From an uncultured Aquincola sp. (lineage in GTDB: Bacteria; Pseudomonadota; Gammaproteobacteria; Burkholderiales; Burkholderiaceae), in assembly GCA_937883885.1 (NCBI GenBank), contig CAKZXL010000800.1:1-32471 (forward strand): DNA of 32,471 nt. The letters are read 5' to 3'. Shown one piece after another: positions 7,374 through 18,100 of the stretch (its first letter is position 1; each line of letters starts with the position of its first letter). The translations under genes were made by a program, and so were the position numbers. Below the pieces are notes generated by a model, which saw only the letters and a program-made list of their open reading frames with translations, had not been told where the DNA came from and did not search any database.

Positions 7374-8887
7374 GTGCCCGCATTACCCAACAAGAACTCG
7401 AATCCTATCTCTGGGGCGCCGCCGTACTGCTGCGTGGCCTCATCGATGCCGGCGACTACAAGCAGTTCATCTTTCCGCTGCTGTTCTTCAAACGCATCTC
7501 GGATGTCTGGGACGAGGAATATCAGGCGGCGCTCAGGGAGTCGGGCGGCGACTTGTCCTATGCCGAGTTCGCCGAAAACCATCGCTTCCAGATACCGGAT
7601 GGCGCGCATTGGAAGGACGTACGCCAGGTCCCGAAAAACGTCGGCATGGCGATCCAGTCAGCCTTGCGGCAGATCGAAGCGGCCAACCCGGACATGCTGG
7701 CCGGGATTTTTGGCGATGCGCCCTGGACCAACCGAGAGCGCCTGCCGGACGAAACCCTCAAGAATCTGATCGAGCATTTCTCGACGCAAACACTCTCGGT
7801 CGCCAATGTACCCGAGGACGAGCTCGGCAACGCCTACGAGTTCCTGATCAAGAAGTTCGCCGACGACTCCGGCCACACAGCCGCCGAGTTCTATACCAAC
7901 CGCACGGTCGTGCATCTGATGACACAGTTGTTGGCCCCGCAGGCCGGCGAGTCGATCTACGACCCCACCTGCGGCACCGGCGGCATGCTCATTTCCGCTC
8001 TGGCCGAGGTCAAGCGCAGCGGCGGCGAGTACCGCACCCTCAAGCTCTACGGGCAGGAGCGCAACCTGATCACCTCCGGTATTGCCCGGATGAACCTGTT
8101 CCTGCATGGCGTCGAGGATTTCCAGATCATCCGGGGCGACACCCTGGCCGATCCCAAGCACATCGAAGGTGACCGGCTGCGCCAGTTCGACGTGATCCTC
8201 GCCAACCCACCGTACTCCATCAAACAGTGGGATCGCGAGGCCTGGGGCCAGGATAAATGGGGGCGCAACTTCCTCGGCACGCCACCGCAAGGTCGGGCCG
8301 ACTACGCCTTCCAGCAGCACATCCTGGCCAGCCTGTCAGACCGTGGCCGCTGCGCCATTCTGTGGCCACACGGCGTGCTGTTCCGCAACGAAGAACAAGC
8401 CATGCGCGCCAGGATGGTCGAGCAGGACTGGGTTGAAGCGGTGATCGGCCTTGGGCCGAATCTCTTCTACAACTCGCCGATGGAGTCCTGCGTCATGGTC
8501 TGCAACCGGTGCAAGCCAGCCGAGCGCAAGGGCAAGGTGCTGTTCATCGACGCGCTGAACGAAGTCACCCGCGAGCGGGCGCAGAGTTTCCTCAAGCCGG
8601 AACACCAGCAACGCATCCTGGAAGCGTTCCGCGCTTTCGCACCGATCGATGGCTTTGCAGCGGTGGCGACGCTGGACCAGATCGCCAGCAACGGTGCGAA
8701 CCTGTCGATTCCGTTCTACGTGAGGCGAGTGTCTGGCTCGGTGAATGGCAACGGCACAAATGCTGCCATCAGCCTGAGATCGGCCTGGGAACAGTGGCAA
8801 ATCGACGGGCGCGCCTTCTGGCAACAAATGGACGCCTTGGTGGAAACGCTTGATGGCCTGGAAGTCGAGGAGGTCGAGCGTGCTTGA
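7370..8887 (+). CDS. hsdM: Type I restriction-modification methylase subunit, second copy (HsdM2)
   Basis: A 505-residue paralogue of the preceding gene, colinear over its whole length and identical at roughly half of positions by eye. The AdoMet motif is DPTCGTGGM (from D198; threonine replaces the alanine of HsdM1) and motif IV is NPPY (279-282), so both copies look catalytically intact. Its ATG overlaps the HsdM1 stop as ATGA, giving tight translational coupling. The divergence between the two argues against a recent duplication and for two specialised subunits, perhaps one per half-site of the HsdS target, giving an M1-M2-S enzyme in place of the usual M2S. That stoichiometry is inference. 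Confidence 0.92.
   Translation: MSARITQQELESYLWGAAVLLRGLIDAGDYKQFIFPLLFFKRISDVWDEEYQAALRESGGDLSYAEFAENHRFQIPDGAHWKDVRQVPKNVGMAIQSALRQIEAANPDMLAGIFGDAPWTNRERLPDETLKNLIEHFSTQTLSVANVPEDELGNAYEFLIKKFADDSGHTAAEFYTNRTVVHLMTQLLAPQAGESIYDPTCGTGGMLISALAEVKRSGGEYRTLKLYGQERNLITSGIARMNLFLHGVEDFQIIRGDTLADPKHIEGDRLRQFDVILANPPYSIKQWDREAWGQDKWGRNFLGTPPQGRADYAFQQHILASLSDRGRCAILWPHGVLFRNEEQAMRARMVEQDWVEAVIGLGPNLFYNSPMESCVMVCNRCKPAERKGKVLFIDALNEVTRERAQSFLKPEHQQRILEAFRAFAPIDGFAAVATLDQIASNGANLSIPFYVRRVSGSVNGNGTNAAISLRSAWEQWQIDGRAFWQQMDALVETLDGLEVEEVERA
8867..8873 (+). promoter_or_regulatory. Ribosome binding site that sets a GTG start for hsdS
   Basis: GAGGAGG lies six bases before GTG at 8880, inside the end of hsdM2. 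In-frame TTG and ATG codons at 8850-8855 lack such a site. This favours the GTG start. Confidence 0.6.
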
Positions 8888-10055
8888 TAAGGCCAAAAAG
8901 CAAGGCTGGCGCCAGGTGAAGTTCGGCGACGTGGTGCGCCAAGTTAAGGAAAGAGTTGATCCAGAGACTTCAGGGCTGGAGCGCTACGTCGCCGGTGACC
9001 ACATGGATACCGACGATTTGCGAATCCGTCGCTGGGGTGAGATCGGCAGTGGCTATCTCGGGCCTGCATTTCATATGCGCTTCCGGCCAGGGCAGGTGCT
9101 TTACGGATCTCGGCGAACCTACCTCCGCAAGGTGGCCGTCGCAGACTTCGATGGCATCTGCGCCAACACTACCTTTGTGATTGAGCCAAAGGACGCGGAG
9201 GAGCTGCTGCCCGAGTTCCTTCCGTTCCTCATGCAAACGGATGCTTTTAACGAGTTCTCCGTCAAGAACTCCAAAGGCTCAGTGAATCCGTATATCAACT
9301 TCTCTGACTTGGCGCGATTTGAGTTCGCGTTACCGCCGCTGGAGGAGCAGCGAAAAGCAGCCGAGGCCCTCGAGCTATTCGACGAACAGTCTGGCGCGTT
9401 TGAATCCTTGATTTCGACCGCACGGCAACTTCAACGTGCTCTTTCGATAGACCACTTTGACGCCGATCACCCGAACAGAGTGTCAGTCGCCAATGTTGGA
9501 ACATGGCATAGCGGAGGTACGCCGGCACGTGGCAACCCATCGTATTGGGGCGGAAGCATTCCTTGGATCAGCCCTAAAGACATGAAAGCCGCAGAGCTGG
9601 GCAGTGCAACCGAAACTGTAACCCCTTCGGGAGTAGAGGCGGGTTCTAAGTTGATGCCTGCCGACACAATCATGATCGTGGTGAGGGGAATGATTCTGGC
9701 CCATACATTTCCCGTCGCTAGGACGCTGGTGCCGGCCGCTTTCAATCAAGACATGAAAGCACTTGTGGTGTCCGACAGCTTCCGACCGAAATACATTCAG
9801 TATTGGTTTGAACATTCGGCTGAGCGATACCTTCAGCTCGTATCAGCGTCTTCACATGGAACAAAGCGTCTGGAGAGTGACAAGCTCTTTTCACTGTCCG
9901 TTCCCGCAGTCTCACTTGATGAACAAGATGTATTCATTGCCCAAATCGATGCCCTCCGGCAAGCGTGCCATCAGGCAGAGCAGCGTCGGCAAGATGCCTT
10001 GGCGGTGAAGCGAGCATTTCTAAACGGGCGGCTCTTTAGCGAGGTTGGGGAATGA
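8880..10055 (+). CDS. hsdS: Type I restriction-modification specificity subunit (HsdS)
   Basis: A 391-residue specificity subunit that reads a bipartite DNA target and directs HsdM and HsdR. Two target-recognition domains are visible: TRD1 at about residues 8-150, closing with FALPPLEEQRKAAEALELFD, and TRD2 at about 200-375, opening with the common GGTP...YWGGSIPWISPKD pattern and closing with SVPAVSLDEQDVFI. Each is followed by a helical spacer. The two TRDs are unlike each other, so an asymmetric bipartite site is expected. The second half looks lower in GC than its neighbours, as is common in exchanged TRDs. The GTG start overlaps hsdM2 by eight bases and the stop overlaps hsdR as ATGA. 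Confidence 0.9.
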   Translation: MLDKAKKQGWRQVKFGDVVRQVKERVDPETSGLERYVAGDHMDTDDLRIRRWGEIGSGYLGPAFHMRFRPGQVLYGSRRTYLRKVAVADFDGICANTTFVIEPKDAEELLPEFLPFLMQTDAFNEFSVKNSKGSVNPYINFSDLARFEFALPPLEEQRKAAEALELFDEQSGAFESLISTARQLQRALSIDHFDADHPNRVSVANVGTWHSGGTPARGNPSYWGGSIPWISPKDMKAAELGSATETVTPSGVEAGSKLMPADTIMIVVRGMILAHTFPVARTLVPAAFNQDMKALVVSDSFRPKYIQYWFEHSAERYLQLVSASSHGTKRLESDKLFSLSVPAVSLDEQDVFIAQIDALRQACHQAEQRRQDALAVKRAFLNGRLFSEVGE

Positions 10056-13030
10056 CAGGTTTCACTGAGGCAAATACCGTAGAAGCCTATCTCTACGATC
10101 TGCTATCTGGACCGGCAAAGCCCATCCCCGCCAATGTCGTACAGGAGCCAGAAGCCACCTACGGCCGCAGCCACAAGGGCATCGGCTGGCGCCGCATCGC
10201 CAGCGCTGAGATTCCGCGCCAGCACCAGGACGTACTGGTTGAGTCCTGGGCGCGTGAGGCGCTGATTCGCCTCAATCCGGAAATTGCCGCCCAGCCCGAT
10301 CTCGCCGACGAGGTGCTCTACAAGCTGCGCGCCATTGTGCTAGCGGTGCGCTCCGATGGTCTGATCCGCGCCAACGAGGAATTCACGGCCTGGCTCAGGG
10401 GGGAGCGTTCCATGCCCTTCGGCCAGAACAATGAGCACGTGCCGGTTCGGTTGATCGATTTCGACAACCTCGATCAGAACCAGTACGTCGTCACCCAGCA
10501 GTTCACCTTCCGCGCAGGCAGCGCCGAGCGTCGCGCCGATCTGGTCCTGCTGGTCAACGGCCTGCCGCTGGTTTTGATCGAGGCCAAGACGCCTACGCGC
10601 TCGGCGGTGAGCTGGGTGGATGGCGCGTTGCAGGTGCATGACGATTACGAGAAGCACGTGCCGGAGCTGTTCGTCTGCAATGTGTTCTCGGTGGCCACCG
10701 AAGGGAAGGAATATCGCTACGGCTCGCTCGGCCTGCCCATCAAGGATTGGGGGCCGTGGAACCTGGAGGATGACGGCGACGCGCTCAAGCACCCGCTGAA
10801 AGGCTTGAAACTGGCTGCCGAGAGCATGCTGCGGCCCCATGTGGTGCTCGACATCCTGGCCAACTTCACCCTGTTCGCCACCAACAAGAAAAAGCAGCGC
10901 ATCAAGATCATCTGTCGCTATCAGCAGTACGAGGCGGCCAACAAGATCGTCGAGCGGGTGCTGGCCGGCTATCCGAAGAAGGGCCTGATCTGGCATTTCC
11001 AGGGGTCAGGCAAGTCGCTGCTGATGGTGTTCGCGGCGCAGAAGTTGCGCCTGCATCCGCGCTTGAAGAATCCCACGGTGCTGATCGTGGTCGACCGTGT
11101 CGATCTCGATACCCAGATCACCGGCACCTTCACCGGGGCCGATATCCCCAACCTCGAGAAGGCCGACTCCCGCGACAAGCTGCGCCAACTGCTGGCGCAG
11201 GACGTGCGCAAGATCATCATCACGACGATCTTTAAGTTCGGCGAAGCCGGTGGTGTGCTGAATGATCGCGGCAACATCATCGCCTTGGTGGACGAGGCGC
11301 ACCGCACTCAGGAAGGCGACCTCGGCCGCAAGATGCGCGAGGCGCTACCGAATGCTTTCCTGTTCGGCCTTACCGGTACGCCAATCAATCGCTTCGACCG
11401 CAACACCTTCTACGCCTTCGGCGCGGAGGAGGATGACAAGGGGTATCTCAGCCGCTACGGCTTCGAGGAGTCGATCCGCGACGGCGCGACACTGAAGCTG
11501 CACTTCGAGCCGCGCCTGCTGGAGCTGCACATCGACAAGGCAGCCATCGATGCCGCCTTCAAGGAGATGACCGGCGGTCTCTCCGACCTCGACCGCGACA
11601 ACCTCGGCAAGACCGCCGCCAAGATGGCGGTGCTGGTGAAGACCCCGGAGCGCATCCGACGCGTGTGCGAGGACATCGTCCAGCACTTCCAGAGCAAGGT
11701 AGAGCCGAACGGTTTCAAGGGCCAGATCGTCACCTTCGACCGCGAATCCTGTCTGCTCTACAAGCAGGAGCTGGACAAGCTGCTGCCGCCGGAGTCCTCC
11801 GACATCGTGATGACGGTGAACGCCAACGAGCCGCAGTACAAGGCCTATGCGCGCACGCGGGATGAGGAAGAGCGGCTGCTCGACCGCTTCCGCGACCCCA
11901 ACGACCCGCTCAAACTAATCATCGTCACCTCGAAGCTGTTGACCGGCTTCGACGCGCCCATCCTGCAGGCGATGTATCTGGACAAGCCGCTGCGCGACCA
12001 CACGCTGCTCCAGGCCATCTGCCGGGTGAACCGCACCTACTCCGAGCAGAAGACCCATGGTCTGATCGTGGATTACCTCGGCATCTTCGACGACGTGGCC
12101 AAGGCGCTGGAGTTCGACGACAAGAGCGTCACGGCGGTGGTGTCGAATATTCAGGAGCTCAAGGACCGGCTGCCGGAGGCGATGCAGAAATGCTTGGCTT
12201 TCTTTGCCGGCGTTGATCGCACTGTCGAGGGTTACGAGGGGCTGATCGCCGCCCAGCAATGCCTGCCCAACAATGAGGTACGCGACAACTTCGCTGTCGA
12301 GTACAGCCTGCTCAATAAGCTCTGGGAGGCCATCTCGCCAGATCCGATCCTCGGTGAGTACGAGAGGGACTACAAGTGGCTCTCGCAGGTGTACCAGTCG
12401 GTGCAGCCCTCCAGCGGCCACGGCAAGCTGATCTGGCATTCCCTCGGGGCCAAGACCATCGAGCTGATTCACCAGAACGTGCACGTCGACGCCGTTCGCG
12501 ACGATCTCGACACTCTGGTGCTGGACGCGGATCTGCTGGAGGCGGTGCTCTCGAATCCCGATCCTAAAAAGGCCAAGGAAATCGAGATCAAGGTTGCCCG
12601 GCGGTTACGCAAACACCTCGGAAACCCAAAGTTCAAGGCGCTCTCGGAACGCCTGGATGCCCTACGGGACCGCTTCGAGTCCGGTGTGCTCAACAGCGTC
12701 GAGTTTCTCAAGCAACTGCTGCAACTGGCCAAGGAAGTGTTGCAGGCGGAGAAGGAAACACCTCCGGAAGAGGACGAGGATCGTGGCAAGGCGGCGCTCA
12801 CCGAGCTGTTCAATGAAGTTAAGACCGCCGAGACGCCGATCATGGTCGAGCGCGTGGTGGCGGATATCGACGAGATCGTGCGCTTGGTCCGGTTTCCCGG
12901 TTGGCAGGACACCCTCGCTGGCGAGCGCGAGATCAAGAAGGCGCTCAGGAAATCCTTGTTCAAGTACAAGCTGCATGCGGATGAAGAGCTGTTCGAGAAA
13001 GCGTACAGCTACATCCGGCAGTATTACTGA
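10052..13030 (+). CDS. hsdR: Type I restriction endonuclease, motor subunit (HsdR)
   Basis: A 992-residue translocating nuclease. The N-terminal PD-(D/E)XK nuclease shows D163 followed by E177-A-K179 in the string LIEAKTP. The SF2 motor follows with Walker A QGSGKS (317-322), DEAH (414-417), GLTGTP, and motif VI-like QAICRVNRTYSEQ. The remainder, from about residue 690, is the helical C-terminal region that contacts the methylase core. All catalytic motifs are intact, so the system is probably active. Its ATG overlaps the hsdS stop, and a GmrSD gene starts nine bases after its stop. It would translocate DNA and cut at distant sites when the HsdS target is unmethylated. Confidence 0.95.
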   Translation: MTGFTEANTVEAYLYDLLSGPAKPIPANVVQEPEATYGRSHKGIGWRRIASAEIPRQHQDVLVESWAREALIRLNPEIAAQPDLADEVLYKLRAIVLAVRSDGLIRANEEFTAWLRGERSMPFGQNNEHVPVRLIDFDNLDQNQYVVTQQFTFRAGSAERRADLVLLVNGLPLVLIEAKTPTRSAVSWVDGALQVHDDYEKHVPELFVCNVFSVATEGKEYRYGSLGLPIKDWGPWNLEDDGDALKHPLKGLKLAAESMLRPHVVLDILANFTLFATNKKKQRIKIICRYQQYEAANKIVERVLAGYPKKGLIWHFQGSGKSLLMVFAAQKLRLHPRLKNPTVLIVVDRVDLDTQITGTFTGADIPNLEKADSRDKLRQLLAQDVRKIIITTIFKFGEAGGVLNDRGNIIALVDEAHRTQEGDLGRKMREALPNAFLFGLTGTPINRFDRNTFYAFGAEEDDKGYLSRYGFEESIRDGATLKLHFEPRLLELHIDKAAIDAAFKEMTGGLSDLDRDNLGKTAAKMAVLVKTPERIRRVCEDIVQHFQSKVEPNGFKGQIVTFDRESCLLYKQELDKLLPPESSDIVMTVNANEPQYKAYARTRDEEERLLDRFRDPNDPLKLIIVTSKLLTGFDAPILQAMYLDKPLRDHTLLQAICRVNRTYSEQKTHGLIVDYLGIFDDVAKALEFDDKSVTAVVSNIQELKDRLPEAMQKCLAFFAGVDRTVEGYEGLIAAQQCLPNNEVRDNFAVEYSLLNKLWEAISPDPILGEYERDYKWLSQVYQSVQPSSGHGKLIWHSLGAKTIELIHQNVHVDAVRDDLDTLVLDADLLEAVLSNPDPKKAKEIEIKVARRLRKHLGNPKFKALSERLDALRDRFESGVLNSVEFLKQLLQLAKEVLQAEKETPPEEDEDRGKAALTELFNEVKTAETPIMVERVVADIDEIVRLVRFPGWQDTLAGEREIKKALRKSLFKYKLHADEELFEKAYSYIRQYY

Positions 13031-13039
13031 GGCCCGAGC

Positions 13040-15139
13040 ATGAAAGCAGAAGACACGCTGGTTACCAATCTGCTGCAGGGCGCGAAGCAATTCATCGTGC
13101 CGATCTTTCAGCGCGACTACAGCTGGGGCACGAAGCACTGCCAGCAACTGTGGAAGGATGTGATTCGCGTCGGTAGCGACCCAAACGTGAAGGGGCACTT
13201 CCTTGGCTCAGTGGTCTATGTCGCAGCCGAGGACAACACAGCCACCATCACTCGTTGGTTGTTGATCGACGGCCAACAACGCCTTACTACGCTGACGCTT
13301 TTGTTGATCGCGCTTCGTGACCAGATGGCACAGCTTCCTGGCAATTCCGGTCAGGGAGAGGAGGAAGCGACGCCCGATGAGCTGGACGACTATTACCTGC
13401 GCAACCGCCACGGCAAGGGAGAGCGGCGGCACAAGCTGCATCTGCGCCGGGCAGATCACGAAACGCTGATTGCGCTTCTGGATGGAAAGACGTTGCCAGA
13501 GGCCGCCTCGGAACGGGTGAAGGAGAACTTCCTGTTCCTGCGTGATTTGGTCGCCCAGGCGGACGTGCAAACCGTCTACAACGGCATCAAGAAACTGGTG
13601 GTCGTGGACGTGAGTCTGACGCGCGGCCAGGATGACCCGCAGATGATCTTTGAAAGCCTGAACTCTACCGGGGTGGATTTGACTCAGGCCGATCTGATTC
13701 GAAATTTCGTGCTGATGCGTCTGGACGAGTCCTCCCAGACCCAGCTTTACGAAGAACACTGGCAGCCAATCGAGCAGGCATTCGGGCGGCGCTACCGTAC
13801 CGAGTTCGATAAATTCGTGAAGGATTTTCTGACGCTGCAAATGCGTCCCGGCACGCCATTGAAGGCGGCCGAGATCTATCACGAGTTCCGCAGCTATTTC
13901 TCGCGTACTGTCGAAAAGCGTGGTGTCGATGGCATTCTCAGCGACCTGCGGCGCTTCGGCACCTACTACACGGCATTCAGTCTCGGACAGGAGAAGCAGC
14001 CGGCATTAAAGGAGGCATTTGCCCGCCTGCGTTCCCTGGTCGAGGTGGCTTCGCCGGTCGTGCTGACGCTTTACGACTTTCATGACCGAGCAAAGACCCT
14101 GCGTTCCGATGAATTCGTCGAGGCTGTCGAATTGCTGGAAAGCTTCGTGTTCCGGCGTTCAGTGTGCGACATGCAAACGCGCAGCCTCGGACAAATATTC
14201 GCAAGCCTCGCCTATCGGATCACCGAGAACCAGCCTTTGCTCAGTTTGAAGGTGGCGCTGTATCGGCAAGGCAAGAAGCGCCGCTTTCCGAGCGATACCG
14301 AATTTCGCGAGGCGCTCGAAACACGAGATGTCTACGACATGCGCACTTGCTTCTATCTGCTGGATCGGCTTGAAAACTTCAGCAAGGAGCGCATCGATAC
14401 CTCGAACTTCTCCATTGAGCACGTTATGCCGCAGAACGAGGATCTGCGTCCGGAATGGCGAACGATGCTCGGTAGCGACTGGAAAGCAATACAGGAAACG
14501 TGGCTACACCGCCTGGGCAATCTGACGCTGACCGGATACAACTCCACTTACAGCGACCGCCCATTTTCCGAGAAGAAAACGATTGCCGGTGGTTTCGATG
14601 AGAGCCCGCTGCGCTTGAACAAGTTCATTCGCGAACAATCAGCGTGGGACGGTACGACCATCGAGCAGCGAGGCAAGTTGCTCGCCGAGAAGGCCGTGAC
14701 CGTATGGCGACCATTGGTCGTCGATTTGCTGGCCGTGAAGCAGCGGGAGTTGGAGGAGCACAAGGCCTTTGCCGCCAACTACAGGATCGAGGACCTGGAA
14801 CTGGATGACATCGCCAAGCGGTTACTGGAAGCTTTACGTCCACAGATCCAGGCATTTGGTGAAGACGTAGTCGAGCTGCCCAACGACCGGAGCGTTATCT
14901 ACCGCGTGTTCGATTTCTTCGTCGAAATCATCCCGCGTAAGCAGCGGCTGAGCCTCTTGCTGAATCTGGATTTTGCCGACTGCGAAGATCCATCAGGGAA
15001 AGCCCGCGATGCTACGGAGTTCGCCTTCATCATCGGCGCAACTGAGACGGGTGGAGTGCTGTACAACCTGGACTCGCAAGACGATGTGCCGGCCTCGATC
15101 AACGTGGTCCGACAAGCGTATGAGCGTGTGACAGAGTGA
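13040..15139 (+). CDS. GmrSD-type fused type IV restriction enzyme (DUF262 + DUF1524)
   Basis: A 699-residue single-chain GmrSD homologue. The DUF262 (GmrS-like) part at about residues 5-240 has IFQRDYSW (22-29), the nucleotide-binding ParB-like DGQQRLTT (77-84), and FESLNSTGVDLTQADLIRN. The DUF1524 (GmrD-like) HNH nuclease shows IEHVMPQ with H461 and HRLGNLTLT with H490, followed by a YN...F.EKK ending. Residues from about 590 resemble DUF5655, a frequent tail domain of this family. Known members cut DNA carrying modified cytosines such as glucosylated hydroxymethylcytosine, using NTP. It begins nine bases after the hsdR stop on the same strand, so it is probably expressed with the type I system and covers phages whose base modifications defeat it. 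Confidence 0.9.
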   Translation: MKAEDTLVTNLLQGAKQFIVPIFQRDYSWGTKHCQQLWKDVIRVGSDPNVKGHFLGSVVYVAAEDNTATITRWLLIDGQQRLTTLTLLLIALRDQMAQLPGNSGQGEEEATPDELDDYYLRNRHGKGERRHKLHLRRADHETLIALLDGKTLPEAASERVKENFLFLRDLVAQADVQTVYNGIKKLVVVDVSLTRGQDDPQMIFESLNSTGVDLTQADLIRNFVLMRLDESSQTQLYEEHWQPIEQAFGRRYRTEFDKFVKDFLTLQMRPGTPLKAAEIYHEFRSYFSRTVEKRGVDGILSDLRRFGTYYTAFSLGQEKQPALKEAFARLRSLVEVASPVVLTLYDFHDRAKTLRSDEFVEAVELLESFVFRRSVCDMQTRSLGQIFASLAYRITENQPLLSLKVALYRQGKKRRFPSDTEFREALETRDVYDMRTCFYLLDRLENFSKERIDTSNFSIEHVMPQNEDLRPEWRTMLGSDWKAIQETWLHRLGNLTLTGYNSTYSDRPFSEKKTIAGGFDESPLRLNKFIREQSAWDGTTIEQRGKLLAEKAVTVWRPLVVDLLAVKQRELEEHKAFAANYRIEDLELDDIAKRLLEALRPQIQAFGEDVVELPNDRSVIYRVFDFFVEIIPRKQRLSLLLNLDFADCEDPSGKARDATEFAFIIGATETGGVLYNLDSQDDVPASINVVRQAYERVTE

Positions 15140-15182
15140 TTGCCGATTCTACAAATGCCTGATTGTCTGGAAATGATCTGAT

Positions 15183-18100
15183 ATGCCGAGCACTGCAAAG
15201 AAACGAATCTCCAAAAGCACGTTGTCCATGTTCCTGCGGACCAAGTGCGACCGCGAACTTTATCTGTCTTTGCATGAAGACTCGGAGCTTGACTCGCATG
15301 GCATGCCGGTTCCGTTGCAGGCACGTCCTGGAATCGGTGTCCTCCAAACGGCAGGACGGGATTTTGAGGATGAGCGCAACGATCAGTTGATTCAGGCGTT
15401 CGGCAGTCTCGTCATCTATCAGCCGGACAAGGGAGGCGCAAACAAACCAGTCAAGGCCCCGCTCGCGTCGTTGCTTGGCAAGGTAACAGCTTTGCCGTCG
15501 ATCATCCTGCAAGGGAAGTTCGAGCCCTCTTCCTTCCAGAACGCCGTGATGGCAAATATTGGCCTGCAACCCGGACAGATCACTCAGGTCCCGCCAATCG
15601 CAGGGCTCATCCCTGACATCATCGTCGTGCGCCAGGCCACAGCCGATGACGAGGAGGTGGGGCCAGACGGATGTCGTCGGCGAATTGACCCGGCAACTGA
15701 GACGCGGCGTGCATTGAGCATCATTGATGTAAAGCACACCAGCGAGGCTAATCCGAGCTACTCCGCCGAAGTCGCGCTTTACGCACTTTTTCTGGCGAAC
15801 TGGATCGCCGACCAGGGGTTGCAGAATGAGTATTTCGTAACGATTCGCAGCTACCTGTGGACCCGATTCAAGCAAGGGCAGTCTGAACTCGACGCGTTGA
15901 TGTCAGGCACCTCCCCAGTGACAGCGATTCAGTATCTCAATGCGCTGATCGCCGATAGCGAAGACGCCAACTTGCGCTTCTATCTGCCCACCGTTCTGCA
16001 TTTCTTCCGGGAGGACTTGCTCCGGGTCATCGCTGTTGGCGACGTATCAACCAACGGGTGGCAGAACCTTGAATGGCATGTCGATGGCAGGTGTAGTGCC
16101 TGCGACTGGTTGGGGCACGAAAAGTGGGCAAATGCGAAGGACAAAGCGCGAATTGCGGCTCAGCCGAACCACTACTGCTACCCCGCAGCGAAGCTGACTG
16201 GGCACTTGAGCCAAATCGCGGGTATGACACGAGGTGCAAGAAAGACGCTACAGATTAATGCCATTCAGGACACAGCGGGTGCGGCAAGCGCCCCCTCCGC
16301 ACATCCTGCCTTCCAGCAACACAGTCATCTCAAAAAGGAACGAAGCCGTATCCCCGCGCGAGCGCAGGCCCTAATTTCTTCGGCCACGACGGTGGACAGC
16401 GCCGCCGTTCTGGCGAGCTTGGCGTCAGCGCCACAACTCCATGTGGCGATCGCGGTCAACTTCGATCCGAGCGCTGGGTTGCTCACTGGCCTTTCGATAC
16501 TTGGTAGAGCGACGGCCTATGTGACGGGACAGTCGCCCCGGCAGTTTGCGACGAAATGCTTTGTCGTGGATCAGAAGGCGCTGGCTGACGAGTGGGTGGC
16601 TTTGGAGGGGCTCCTGTCGACACTGTCTGACATGATTGATCAGGCTGAGACATTTGTTCGCGCTGCCGGACGAACCCCGCTAACCGCACAAATCGCGTTC
16701 TGGGAGAAACGACAGTTTGAAGAGCTTTGTGCGGCGATGGGGCGGCATTTGCCACGGGTATTGAGCCTGACGAATCGCAAGACCAAGGCGCTGGCCTGGC
16801 TTTTCCCTGCCGATGAACTGATCGAAAAGCCCGATGGCGCAGTCAGCCCCTGCGTTGTTTTCGTTGATGAGATTGTCCGGCGAGTTGTTTTTGCCCCTAC
16901 ACCTCATGTGATCACCCTGTTCGATACCGTCGAAACCTACTATTCGGGTCCTGGACCAGTTCGGCTGGGTGATGCGTTCTATCGTGAATTCCTCACCAAC
17001 GGCATTCCTCGGGAACGCATTTACGAGATTTGGAGCAACGTCACCACGATTAAACGGGGGTCCGTTACTGTTCCCCGCAACACCGTCATTCAGGAATTCG
17101 GCAATGCGCTGGAGAAACAGTGCCGGGCATTGAACAGCATCGTCGAGAGACTGCGCACGGACTTCAAGGGGCAGCTCAAGGCAAACGCTCCAAAGCTGAC
17201 ATTGTCTATTCCTCAGGGTGCTCGCGACGTCGCGTTCGACAGCAAGCTTTGGGTTTGGTGGGAGGAATTGCAGTATCACACTAGAAAGCTGGAGTCCCAC
17301 CAGCGCCTGGCGCTTGATGCCGAGGCACTAGAGGCTAGTTACGAAGCGGTTCGGCTCACCAACGGGCAACCTACAGGAACCTCGAATGAGTACGTATTCG
17401 ACGTGCTTCCTGGGTCCACCGAAGCCAAGCTCGACGACAACGAAGGCTATCTGGCTCTCGGCAAGGAAGGTCATCCTGGGCTTCCTTTGCAGCGTGGAAG
17501 GGATCTGATCGCCGGTGGCGCGCCGCTTTACCCAGGGCAGAACGACACGCTGCTCGCACCGCTGTGGTCCGTACTTTCCGTAACGCTCGTGTCCTTTGAC
17601 AGAGGCATGCAAAAGGCTGTCCTGAAGCTAACCAACTGGCGTGAACCGGCTTTCGTACCTTATCTGCTGGCCAACTCGACTGTTGATCTGCTGAACGACA
17701 TCTTTATCACCAAAGGCCAGGGCTCCTTCAAGTGGTACGAGACGGTCAAGCGGATTCTCACTGCAGTAGGAAACCCGTCGATAGCGGTGGCAGATAGCAA
17801 TGCGGCCACTGCGATGGGGGCGAGGACTCCGCGCCCCGGCTCAGACCCGGTTACTCCTCTTGCCCGCGTGCTCTGGGAGGCCGACGCTCTTCACGCGACA
17901 TCCGTCGTCGCTGCGACGCAGGCCTCTTCGGTTGCAGCCTACGCCAAGGCCAAGCACAACCTGAACAAGAGTCAGACAGATGCTGTCACCCAGGCGGCAG
18001 AAAAAGGGCTGACTATCATCTGGGGGCCGCCAGGCACCGGGAAAACCCAGACACTAGCTGGATGTATTCACGGCCTTGTGCATGATGCCGTGCGGCGGGG

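Noticed and set aside
7237..8172. Plus-strand 311-residue frame inside hsdM2
   Set aside because: Arginine- and proline-rich out-of-frame reading of hsdM2.
8850..8879. Longer HsdS start (TTG or ATG at 8850-8855)
   Set aside because: The GAGGAGG site sits six bases before GTG at 8880, and the extra residues are only hsdM2 sequence read in another frame.
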